Assembly (NCBI GenBank): GCA_005792355.1
Contig: SXSC01000025.1
Span: 49,378-113,377, forward strand
Source of the DNA: Opitutaceae bacterium
GTDB lineage: Bacteria; Verrucomicrobiota; Verrucomicrobiia; Opitutales; Opitutaceae
Direction of reading: 5' to 3'
Length of the DNA: 64,000 nt
The notes beneath the pieces are model-generated. The model searched no databases, was not told where the DNA came from, and was given only the letters and a program-made list of their open reading frames with translations. Of the stretch, positions 43,346 through 53,327 are shown piece after piece. The translations under genes and the position numbers were made by a program. How positions within the stretch are numbered: the stretch's first letter is position 1; each line of letters opens with the position of its first letter.

Positions 43346-45793
43346 ATGAATATTCTCCCCGGGCTCCGGCTCGCCTCTTTGTGTTTCGCCTCGTCCGTGG
43401 CCCTTTTCGGCGCCGAACCCACGGTGGCTCCGTCACCGCTGCTGCGCGCGGTGCGGCTTGGCGCCACGGCCGAGTGGCAGACATTGCTGGCGGCCAAAGC
43501 CGACGTACACGCCCGCGATGCCGCCGGCAACACCGCGCTGCACTTCGCCGCGTTGAATCACGATTTTCCCGCGGTCAATGCCCTGCTCGCCGCCAGCGCG
43601 GAGGTCGACGCGAAGAACACCGCCGCGGCCACGCCGCTGATCTACGGCGCCGGCCACGCGGAAATCGTGCGGGCGCTGCTCGCGCGGGGAGCCAGTCCGG
43701 GCAGCGTTTCGCAGGAAAATCAAACTCCGCTCATGGCGGCCGCCGCGGGGCCGGATGGGTTTGAGGCGGTCAGGCAGCTCCTCGCCGCCGGGGCGGAGCT
43801 GACCCCGAACCGGAGCGCGAGCCGCCGCAATGCCAGTGCGCTGAACAACGCCATCGCCGCCGGGGACCACCGCACCATCACGCTGCTGCTCGACCGCGGC
43901 GCGGAGGTGAATCCAAAAGTTGGATTTGCGCCCCTGGCCGGCGCCGCCTTTCTCGGCGACGTGGCGACGGTGCGCATGCTGTTGGATCGCGGCGCGGATC
44001 CCGGTTACAACAACGGGTTTGCCGGGCACGCGCTCAACTTTGCGCTTTTCGCGGGGCAGGTGGACGCGGCCCGGCTGTTGGTCGAACGCGGGGCCAGCCT
44101 CCAACTCCGGTCCCCGTCGGGGCACGGCACGCCGCCGATGGTGTTTGCGGCGTATAACCAGGATGGTGACGCCACCGTGGCAAAACTCCTCCTCGATCGC
44201 GGCGTCGATCCGAATGCGGCCAACGACGCCGGCGCCACTGCGCTCACCTGGGCGCTCCGGACCGGCGCACACACGCCCCTCGTGGAGACATTGCGCGGCG
44301 CCGGGGCGAAGGCGCCGGAAAGCGTCCGTGCGAAACGCCTGCCCGACCGCCCGGTGCCGGAGTCACCCGCGGACCGCGCCGCGCTCGTGCGTGAACGCAT
44401 TCCGGCGACGCTGCACCTCCTCCAGCGCAGCTCCACGGCGTTTCTCGAAAACGCCTTTGTGCAGAAGGCGAATTGCAGCTCGTGTCACGGCCAGGATCTG
44501 CCGGCGGTGGTGGTCGAACTCGCCCGCGCCCGCGGTTTCCCGGTCGACGATGTCGGGACGGGCCGCCGGCTGGCGGCGCGTTATGCCATGTGGAAGCCAG
44601 TTGCGGAGGGCGCGCGGCAGATGAAGTCGCCGCTGCCCGACGTGGCGGTGAGTGCGGGCTACGGATTCTTTGGTCTGACGGCCGTGCGCCATCCCAGCGA
44701 TGACATGGCGGAGGCCATCGTCCGCTTTCTGATCCGCACGCAGCGTCCGGAAGGCCACTGGCCGGGCCTCGATCGCCGGCCGCCGATGGAGGACGGACCG
44801 GTGGTGGCGACGGCGTGGGCGGCCCTGGGTGTGCGCGATTACCCGCCGGTCGGGATCGCGCGGGAAGCGGCGGAGTCGCAGGCGCGATCGGCCGCGTGGC
44901 TGGCGCGGCGGGAGCCGGCCAACCACAACGAGGCGGTCTTTCAGTTGCTCGGCCTGCATTGGAGCGGCGTGCCGGCGGATCGGGTCGGGACCTCGGTGCA
45001 GCGAATCGTCCGGTCGCAGCGACCGGACGGCGGTTGGGCGCAGTTGCCCGCGCTCGAGAGCGACGCCTGGGCGACCGGGACCGCGTTGTATGCGCTGCAC
45101 GAGGCTGGCGGCATGAAAACCGCGGACGCGGTTTACCAGCGGGGCGTGGCGTTTCTGCTGCGGACGCAATTCGAGGACGGCTCGTGGTGGGTGAAAAGCC
45201 GTGTGTGGCCGTTTCAGCCGCACTTCAACGGACAGTTTCCGCACGGCAAGGATCAGTGGATGTCCCAAGGCGCGACGGCGTGGGCGGCGGCAGCGCTGTT
45301 GTTCACGATTGAGCCGGTGAAGCCGGCGCTCCCGGCGCCGACAGCGCAGGAGTTGATCGCGACGTATGCAGGATCGCCCGCGGCGCAGCGGAGGAAAGGT
45401 GCAGTGGCGACCGCGGCCGCGCCGATGGCGGCGACCGCCAACCCGGCGGTGGCCACGGTCGATTTTGCCCGGGACATCCAGCCGTTGTTCAAGCGCTCGT
45501 GTGTCGGCTGTCATGACGGGGAGAAACCGCGCGGTGGATTCGCCCTGGTCTCGCGGGAGGCGGTGCTCAAGGGCGGGGCCAGCGGCGATCCCGCGATTGC
45601 GCCCGGCTTTGCCGACGACAGCACGATGATCCAGTATGTCACTGGCAAGATCGAGGACCTGGAAATGCCACCCCTCGACCGGCGCGAAAAGTATCCGGCG
45701 CTGAGCGCCGCCGAAATTGATCTCCTTCGCACCTGGATCGACAGTGGCGCGCCGTGGGCGCCGGTGAAGACTGTCAGCAATGAGGCCCGGTGA
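43346..45793 (+). CDS. Exported ankyrin - cytochrome c - terpenoid-cyclase-fold - cytochrome c fusion
   Basis: 815 residues with a signal peptide (LRLASLCFASSVALFGAE). Order: about eight ankyrin repeats (30-340; AAGNTALHFAALNHD, LLDRGADPGYNNGFAGHALN), a haem site CSSCH (377-381), an alpha/alpha-barrel region like squalene cyclases and prenyltransferase beta subunits (about 395-665; FLIRTQRPEGHWPGLDRRPP, RPDGGWAQLPALESDAWATG, FEDGSWWVKSR), and a planctomycete-type cytochrome c domain with CVGCH (719-723) and a DLEMPPLDRRE segment. The DxDD motif of true cyclases is not evident, so catalysis is doubtful. Likely a periplasmic or surface redox scaffold. ATG 43346 begins the signal peptide. Confidence 0.85.
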   Translation: MNILPGLRLASLCFASSVALFGAEPTVAPSPLLRAVRLGATAEWQTLLAAKADVHARDAAGNTALHFAALNHDFPAVNALLAASAEVDAKNTAAATPLIYGAGHAEIVRALLARGASPGSVSQENQTPLMAAAAGPDGFEAVRQLLAAGAELTPNRSASRRNASALNNAIAAGDHRTITLLLDRGAEVNPKVGFAPLAGAAFLGDVATVRMLLDRGADPGYNNGFAGHALNFALFAGQVDAARLLVERGASLQLRSPSGHGTPPMVFAAYNQDGDATVAKLLLDRGVDPNAANDAGATALTWALRTGAHTPLVETLRGAGAKAPESVRAKRLPDRPVPESPADRAALVRERIPATLHLLQRSSTAFLENAFVQKANCSSCHGQDLPAVVVELARARGFPVDDVGTGRRLAARYAMWKPVAEGARQMKSPLPDVAVSAGYGFFGLTAVRHPSDDMAEAIVRFLIRTQRPEGHWPGLDRRPPMEDGPVVATAWAALGVRDYPPVGIAREAAESQARSAAWLARREPANHNEAVFQLLGLHWSGVPADRVGTSVQRIVRSQRPDGGWAQLPALESDAWATGTALYALHEAGGMKTADAVYQRGVAFLLRTQFEDGSWWVKSRVWPFQPHFNGQFPHGKDQWMSQGATAWAAAALLFTIEPVKPALPAPTAQELIATYAGSPAAQRRKGAVATAAAPMAATANPAVATVDFARDIQPLFKRSCVGCHDGEKPRGGFALVSREAVLKGGASGDPAIAPGFADDSTMIQYVTGKIEDLEMPPLDRREKYPALSAAEIDLLRTWIDSGAPWAPVKTVSNEAR

Positions 45794-45872
45794 TGGCCGG
45801 GTGGTTCGAAAAATCCTCTCGCCGGCACGCGTCCCGTCCCAACGGCTGTACACAACGTCATAAGTCTGGATC

Positions 45873-45970
45873 GATGGGGGCGCGGTGCCCTCCTGCGGCG
45901 GACAAGCCCTCACCGCGCGGGCTGGCGCGTCGGACGCATCATGCCGCGGGGTGAGGGCACTCCGCCTCCA
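45873..45970. repeat. Full palindromic element with a nested insertion
   Basis: Left arm GATGGGGGCGCGGTGCCCTC and right arm GGGTGAGGGCACTCCGCCTC are reverse complements with mismatches. The left arm is interrupted by about 19 bases (CTGCGGCGGACAAGCCCTC) that duplicate the CCCTC word. The same CTCCTGCGG..CAAGCC motif occurs at 42990-43008. Confidence 0.7.
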
Positions 45971-46014
45971 CTGCGCGAAAATTTCTGATGTTGTTCTGCA
46001 TAGTTTCCCTTCCC

Positions 46015-46911
46015 ATGAAAAAATTCCTGATTCTCATTCTGCTGGGGCTGACCCTTGGCCTTGTTCCGCTCCGCGCCGCCGAACCGGCGGGGCGTTTTAG
46101 CCGCACCGAAGATGTCGTCTACGGCCGCAAATTCGGCACGGCGCTCACGCTCGACGTATTTCGCCCCGAGGCCCCGAACGGCGCGGCGGTGATGTTCATG
46201 GTCAGCGGCGGCTTCAATTCGGATCACAGCCGCGTCAACGCCAGGAACTACGAGTTGTTCCTGGCCGGCGGCTACACCGTGTTTGCAATCGTGCATGGCT
46301 CGCAGCCGAGATTCCACGCACTTGAAATCCTTGGAGACATCCATCGTGCCGTGCGCTTCGTGCGGCATCATGCCGCGCGGTACGGCATCGATCCGCAAAA
46401 ACTAGGTATCACCGGCGTGAGCTCCGGCGGGCATCTCTCGCTCATGCTCGGAATGACCGGCGGTCCGGGCAAGGTTGACGCCAGGGATCCGATCGATCGC
46501 GAGAGCAGCGCCGTGCAGGCGGTCGCGTGTTTTTGTCCGCCGACGGACTTCCTCAACTGGAGCGGCCCGGGTGATGACCAGCTCGGCGTGGGTGAAATCG
46601 GCACCCGGTTCAAGGGGGCGTGGGATGCGCGGATCGCCACCCGCGAAGGTCGGGAGCAACTGGCGCGCGAGGTGTCGCCGATCAATTTTGTCAGCGCCCG
46701 GATGGCGCCCACCCTGGTGTTGCACGGCGACGCGGACAAACTCGTTTTCCCCTACCAGGCGAAAATCTTCCAGGAGAAATGCCGGGAAGTTGGGGCGCCC
46801 TACCAACTGGTCATGCGCGAAGGCAAGGATCACGTCTGGCCCGAGATGGCGACCGATACTGCGCAGTTCGTGGCCTGGTTCGATCGGCACCTGCGCGGCG
46901 TTGCGAAGTGA
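46015..46911 (+). CDS. Exported alpha/beta hydrolase (esterase-like)
   Basis: 298 residues with a signal peptide (KKFLILILLGLTLGLVPLRA). Core motifs of a BD-FAE-type alpha/beta hydrolase: VMFMVSGGF (oxyanion region), Ser136 in GVSSGGHLS, Asp in LHGDADKLVFP and His in GKDHVW. Proteins of this type hydrolyse carbohydrate acyl esters or peptides. ATG 46015 (MKKF) is the natural signal-peptide start; an upstream ATG at 45988 adds nine residues. A full palindromic element lies just upstream. Confidence 0.85.
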   Translation: MKKFLILILLGLTLGLVPLRAAEPAGRFSRTEDVVYGRKFGTALTLDVFRPEAPNGAAVMFMVSGGFNSDHSRVNARNYELFLAGGYTVFAIVHGSQPRFHALEILGDIHRAVRFVRHHAARYGIDPQKLGITGVSSGGHLSLMLGMTGGPGKVDARDPIDRESSAVQAVACFCPPTDFLNWSGPGDDQLGVGEIGTRFKGAWDARIATREGREQLAREVSPINFVSARMAPTLVLHGDADKLVFPYQAKIFQEKCREVGAPYQLVMREGKDHVWPEMATDTAQFVAWFDRHLRGVAK

Positions 46912-47000
46912 CGGCCGCAATGGTCGCGGAATGGCGATAATCGATGCAATGGCCGCACGAGCGGGGTTGCAAACGGGCGCGGCGTACCCCTGTCGCCCGC

Positions 47001-47160
47001 ATGAACACCAAGGAAGTACGGTTGGAGGAAATCCAAAAGCAGCCCGAGCCGGTGTTGCGGGAAGGGCTGTACACTTGAAGCACGTCGAGCGACGGCGAGC
47101 CGACGTGGAATGGGCGGAAACATCATTGTACCTCTGCCATGGGTGTGGGGAGGGAGGTAA
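47001..47160 (+). pseudogene. Frameshifted DUF2281-like antitoxin remnant
   Basis: ATG 47001 encodes MNTKEVRLEEIQKQPEPVLR, the typical N-terminus of DUF2281/AbrB-like small antitoxins, then stops at 47078. In the neighbouring frame the sequence continues VHLKHVERRRADVEWAETSL, which resembles the usual middle of such proteins. One indel near 47065 would explain both. No toxin gene follows. The call rests on pattern recognition of short sequences. Confidence 0.4.
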
Positions 47161-47339
47161 AATGATGGCGGGTGAATGATGGCGGAGGCGGCGCGTGCTC
47201 TGCGTCGGGCTCTTCCCTGTAAACGGATGCCGTATTTTCCTCATGATGGCGGCCGCGATCCAATCATCTCCGGGCCAGGCGTGGTGCAAAATGGATTCAG
47301 GCTTGCTCCGACCTCGGCGTCCTCCGCCGTCTGCGCCCT

Positions 47340-47388
47340 GGTCTTGATTCGCGTTCATTTGCGTCTATTCGCGGTGGAATCGATTCTT
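47340..47388. repeat. Half copy of the CGCGAAT palindrome
   Basis: TTGATTCGCGTTCATTTGCG then TCTATTCGCGGTGGAATCG. It matches one arm of the element at 26433-26506. The remaining 46912-47488 gap holds only the antitoxin remnant. Confidence 0.6.
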
Positions 47389-47488
47389 TTGGCGTAGTGC
47401 TCGCTCCGCGATTTCTGTAACTCGAAAATTTCACCTCCAATTGTTGCAGTCGGCCCGCGATTATGAAAAGTCGCCGACTCTTCCCATC

Positions 47489-49441
<1,953 letters not shown>

Positions 49442-49494
49442 GGTGGGGCCGGGACGAGTGGGCCGCGTTGGCCGCCGGGCGGGCCGGGCAAAAC

Positions 49495-49577
49495 GCGCAA
49501 CGCTCGAGATTCGCAGCTCCCGCCTGGGGGCGCGACCTTGAGCGTTGAGGGTTGGGTTTCGAAAGTTAAGCGTTGAG
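49495..49577. repeat. AACGCTC palindrome upstream of TIR copy 3
   Basis: CGCAACGCTCGAGATTCG on the left and CTTGAGCGTTGAGGGTTG, then AGCGTTGAG, on the right. A similar pair follows TIR copy 2 (7528-7592: AACGCTCAACGCTAAACGCT then CTTGAGCATGGAGCG). Confidence 0.55.
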
Positions 49578-49616
49578 CCCAAGCCAGTCGGTGCCTCTCT
49601 GTTTGAATTCGGTGCG

Positions 49617-51749
49617 ATGACTGACCCCGCCAAAGCCGTATTTCTCAGCTACGCCTCGCAGGACGCGGAGGCGGCCATGCGTATCTGCGACGCCCTTCGC
49701 AGCGCCGGTGTCGAAGTGTGGTTCGATCAAAGTGAACTCGTTGGTGGTGATCAATGGGACGCAAAGATCCGCGGTCAGATCAAATCCTGCGCGCTGTTCG
49801 TGCCGGTGATTTCGGCGCACACGCAGGCCCGGCTGGAGGGCTACTTCCGGATCGAATGGAAACTTGCGGCGCAGCGGACGCACGCAATGGCGGAGGCCAA
49901 ATCGTTTCTCCTGCCCGTCGTGGTCGACGCCACCCACGATGCGGAGGCGCACGTGCCGGAGGAATTTCGCGCGGTGCAGTGGACGCGCTTGGTCGACGCC
50001 GGGGTGATCGCGAGATTTGCGAGCCGGGTCCGGCAGCTGGTGGATGCGCCCGCGACGCTATCGCCTTTTGGCTCTGGCACGCCATCGCCGTTTCCCGCCG
50101 TGCCCGGCGTAGTCCCGCCGCCGCACCCGCGGGTGAAGACGGCGTCGTCCCTTTCCGCAAGATTAGGGGTGGCCGCTCTGCTCGCGATCGCGGCGGTGAT
50201 TTTGGTGTTTTCCCGGAAGCAATCGCCCGCACCCGCGGCGCCGTCGGCCGGGGGCGCCGGAGCGAATTCACCCGTGGCTCCGGCCGCCGAAAAAACCATG
50301 GCGGCGCAGCCGCCGGGGGAGTCCGCGCCCGCGAAATCGATCGGGGTGATGCCGTTTGTCAATCTGAGTGACGACAAGGAGAACGAGTACTTTTCCGATG
50401 GGATCAGCGAGGAGCTGCTCAACGTCCTCGCCAAGGTGCCGGGGCTGCGCGTGGCGGCGCGCACCTCGGCCTTTTTCTTCAAGGGTCAGAATGTGCCGGT
50501 CGCCGAAATCGCGCAAAAACTCGGGGTCGCCTACGTGCTCGAGGGCAGCGTGCGCCGGGCGGGCAATCGGGTGCGCATCTCCGCCCAGCTGGTGAAGGCG
50601 GCGGATGGTTTTCACGTGTGGTCCGAAAATTTCGATCGCGAGCTGAAGAACATCTTTTCCCTGCAGGATGAAATCGCCGGCCTGATTGCCCAGAACCTCA
50701 AGCTCGAGATCGGGGTGACCCTCGCCGCCCGGGGCGAAGTGAATGATCAGGCCTACCAGTTTTTTCTCCGGGGCCGGCAGGCGTGGAATCTGCGCACCCC
50801 CGCCGCACTCGATCTGGCCGAACAGTGTTTTGACCAGGCTCTCGCCCTCGAGCCGAAGTTTGCCCGCGCCGCGCTCGGGCGCGCCGATGTGTGGTCGACT
50901 CGCGGGATGGAGCGGCAGGACATCGTCGAATACGGCCAGCGGGATTCACCCATGCAGTCGAAAATCGTCGCCGAGATCGTAGGGGCGCTGGCGCTCGAGC
51001 CGGATTCGGCGGAGGCGCACGCGTCGCTGGGAAATATTTTCTGGCTGAGCTGGCGCATCGACGACGCCGAACGCGAACTGCGGCGGGCGCTCACGTTCGA
51101 TCCAAACTACGCCACCGCGCGCCTGTGGCTGGGCCGCGTGCTGCAGGTCGACGGTCGCATCGACGAGGCCCTCGTCGAGTTCCAGCGCGCCATGGAACTC
51201 GACCCGCTCTCCTCGCGCATCCTCGACAATTACGGCAACTGCCTGCTGCTGGCGGGGCGGTTGGATGAAAGCCTCGCCACTGCGGAACGGGCGGTGGCGC
51301 TGCAACCCGACAATTTTCAGGCGCTCGCCCGGCAGGCCACCGCGTTGGCCGATCTGGGGCGCCGTGACGAGGCCGCGGCCGTCGCGCGTCGTCTGCTGGC
51401 CGCCACGCCCAGCCGGGTGACAGCGGCCGCCTATGCGCTGGCCCGGTGCGGATTGAAGGCGGAGGCCGAACTGGCTTTCGCCAAAATGGAAAGGGTTGGC
51501 GCCCGCGGCGTGGTGAGAGCGTATGTGCTCGCCGCGATGGGTCGCTGGGAGGAGTGCCTCCAGGCCCTGGAGCCGCAAGTCCTCCAGACCAACATCGTCG
51601 ACTATCTGTATTATTTGCCGGTCTTTGATCCGATCCGCCAGGATGCGAGATTTGCGCGGGTGATTGCCGAGGTGGGAATGAAGGAGGCCTATGCGCGGGC
51701 GCAGGCGGAGCGCGCGGCGTGGCAGCGGGCGAAGGGCTCGAAGAAATGA
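49617..51749 (+). CDS. TIR - TM - TolB-like - TPR signalling protein (copy 3)
   Basis: 710 residues. TIR (about 5-145; AVFLSYASQDAEAA, VEVWFDQSEL, Glu80 in YFRIEW), Pro-rich linker, membrane helix (about 184-200), TolB-like domain (about 242-370; NEYFSDGISEELLNVLAKVP, VLEGSVRRAGNRVRISAQL, FSLQDEIAGLIAQNL), then TPR repeats (ELRRALTFDPNYATARLWLG, EALVEFQRAMELDPLSSRIL) to a tail ending DPIRQDARF. It lacks the first TPR block of copies 1 and 2, so is about 400 residues shorter. Nearly identical TIR and TolB signatures show recent common descent. It stands alone, 42 kb away from the others. Confidence 0.9.
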   Translation: MTDPAKAVFLSYASQDAEAAMRICDALRSAGVEVWFDQSELVGGDQWDAKIRGQIKSCALFVPVISAHTQARLEGYFRIEWKLAAQRTHAMAEAKSFLLPVVVDATHDAEAHVPEEFRAVQWTRLVDAGVIARFASRVRQLVDAPATLSPFGSGTPSPFPAVPGVVPPPHPRVKTASSLSARLGVAALLAIAAVILVFSRKQSPAPAAPSAGGAGANSPVAPAAEKTMAAQPPGESAPAKSIGVMPFVNLSDDKENEYFSDGISEELLNVLAKVPGLRVAARTSAFFFKGQNVPVAEIAQKLGVAYVLEGSVRRAGNRVRISAQLVKAADGFHVWSENFDRELKNIFSLQDEIAGLIAQNLKLEIGVTLAARGEVNDQAYQFFLRGRQAWNLRTPAALDLAEQCFDQALALEPKFARAALGRADVWSTRGMERQDIVEYGQRDSPMQSKIVAEIVGALALEPDSAEAHASLGNIFWLSWRIDDAERELRRALTFDPNYATARLWLGRVLQVDGRIDEALVEFQRAMELDPLSSRILDNYGNCLLLAGRLDESLATAERAVALQPDNFQALARQATALADLGRRDEAAAVARRLLAATPSRVTAAAYALARCGLKAEAELAFAKMERVGARGVVRAYVLAAMGRWEECLQALEPQVLQTNIVDYLYYLPVFDPIRQDARFARVIAEVGMKEAYARAQAERAAWQRAKGSKK

Positions 51750-51817
51750 GCGCGACGAAATATCTCCAAGGCTCAACGCCCAACTCATCATCCGGAATTT
51801 CTGAAACCAAACTTTGA

Positions 51818-52624
51818 ATGAATGCCATTCTGCTTCGCTTTCTCGCGCCCACCACCTGGCTCGCCATTTTCCTCTCCGGTGTCGCGGCAAATGCCGCCGT
51901 GGCACCCGCCTCTCCGGCGCCGGCCGTCACGGCCACCATGGATCCAGCCACCCTGCCCGCGCCGAAACGTGTCGTCGTGCCAAAACTCCGCGGCGCGGTC
52001 GCCGTCGACGGCGAGTTGAATGAAGCGGTCTGGGCACAGGCCGCCGTGCTCGGGCCGTTTGTGCCCGCCAGCGGCTCCGGTCAGGCGCGCGAGGCGACTC
52101 TCGTCCGCGTCTGGTATGACGAGCTGGCGCTCCACCTCGGGTGGACGTGCAAGGACGTCGACATCCAGGCGACGTTCACCGCGCGCGACAGCAAGTTCTG
52201 GGAGGAGGAAGTCGTGGAGTTCTTCGTCACACGTCGTGACCTTGCGCGCTATTTCGAACTGCAGTGGAATCCGCTCGGCGGAGAATTCGACGCCATCATC
52301 CGCAACAATCTCGATGAGCGCGGGGTGTCGAAGAAGTTCGAGGGCGACTGGAGCTACACCGCGAAGGGCATGAAGAGCGCTGTAAAGGTGCGGGGCACGG
52401 TCGGCAATTCAGCCGACCGCGACGAACAGTGGCAGGTCGAGGTCACGATTCCGTTCGCTGATCTGGAGGAGGGAACGCCGAAGCCGGGCGATGTCTGGCG
52501 CGCGAATTTCTATCGGTTTAATCGCACCAAGGACCAGCCGGTGGAGCAGTTGAGCTGGTCGGCCCCGCGGCTACCGGGTTTTCATCAGCCGAGCCGTTTC
52601 GGGTATCTGGAATTCGGACGGTGA
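51818..52624 (+). CDS. Exported CBM9-like carbohydrate-binding protein
   Basis: 268 residues with a signal peptide (LAPTTWLAIFLSGVAANAA). The mature region is one CBM9-type beta-sandwich: AVAVDGELNEAVWAQAAVLG, LVRVWYDELALHLGWTCKD, FWEEEVVEFFV, YFELQWNPLGGEFDA, QWQVEVTIPFADL and WRANFYRFNRTK. Related proteins bind plant-cell-wall sugars or are modules of xylanases; here no catalytic domain is attached. Convergent with the next gene, stops four bases apart. Confidence 0.88.
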   Translation: MNAILLRFLAPTTWLAIFLSGVAANAAVAPASPAPAVTATMDPATLPAPKRVVVPKLRGAVAVDGELNEAVWAQAAVLGPFVPASGSGQAREATLVRVWYDELALHLGWTCKDVDIQATFTARDSKFWEEEVVEFFVTRRDLARYFELQWNPLGGEFDAIIRNNLDERGVSKKFEGDWSYTAKGMKSAVKVRGTVGNSADRDEQWQVEVTIPFADLEEGTPKPGDVWRANFYRFNRTKDQPVEQLSWSAPRLPGFHQPSRFGYLEFGR

Positions 52625-52628
52625 GGCT

Positions 52629-53093
52629 TTAGCCTTTCTTCGCCGCGGCGGGTTCGGGCAGCTTGCACGACTGCCAGGCGATGAACCGCCACACGCCTTT
52701 TTCCAGCCGATAGGCCGCCAGGAAACAGAGGTGGAGTTCGTTGAACGGGGCGGCCTTCCCGAGGAGAAACTTGCCGCGCCCCGTCATGTGCACCAGGCCC
52801 GGGACGATTTCGCGAAACTCCCGCTGCTCATACGTGATGGCATTGTATTTCGAACTGCCCGCCGTGATCTTGGCGACAAACGTGGCCTTCGTGTCGACGC
52901 TCCCGTTCGAATGCACGTAGAGCAAATCGTCGGAAAAAGTCGCGGCGAGTTTCGCGGGGTCGGCCGAAATCATGGCCGTCACTCGCGCGTCGTCCGCCGC
53001 GCGCCAGGCGGCGGCCGGATCGGCGGCGGCGCGGAGCGAAGAGGACAGGATCGCGAGGGCGAGCAGGGACCGCAGGCGGAGGAGGGTATTCAT
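52629..53093 (-). CDS. Exported SnoaL/DUF4440-type protein
   Basis: 154 residues with a signal peptide (LLRLRSLLALAILSSSLRAA). The cone-shaped SnoaL/NTF2-like fold of DUF4440 is suggested by AWRAADDARVTAMISADPAK, LAATFSDDLLYVHSNGSVDT and VWRFIAWQSCKLP. Members are hydrolases, isomerases or binding proteins, and the role here is unknown. ATG 53093 begins the signal peptide; the frame extends upstream without content. Confidence 0.82.
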   Translation of the reverse strand: MNTLLRLRSLLALAILSSSLRAAADPAAAWRAADDARVTAMISADPAKLAATFSDDLLYVHSNGSVDTKATFVAKITAGSSKYNAITYEQREFREIVPGLVHMTGRGKFLLGKAAPFNELHLCFLAAYRLEKGVWRFIAWQSCKLPEPAAAKKG

Positions 53094-53327
53094 GGGGAGA
53101 TGCGGAGGGAACGAGGCGGGGACAGTGGAAGATTTTGGCGGGAGCCGAAGAAGACAATGCTGGAAACGCGATGGACGTTGGCAATGCCCCGTCGGACCGA
53201 CCATCGGGAGACGCAGCCCCGCCTGCGATTCACGTTGCGAGCCCGGGAAGTCGAAGTTCGCATGCGGGGCGATAACGTCGCGACTGGGAAACCTCGCCTT
53301 CTTACATCTCCCGCTCAATGAGAATGC

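Noticed and set aside
43159..43764. Plus-strand ORF overlapping the start of the ankyrin fusion
   Set aside because: Arg-rich alternative frame; the signal peptide and ankyrin repeats are in the frame starting at 43346.
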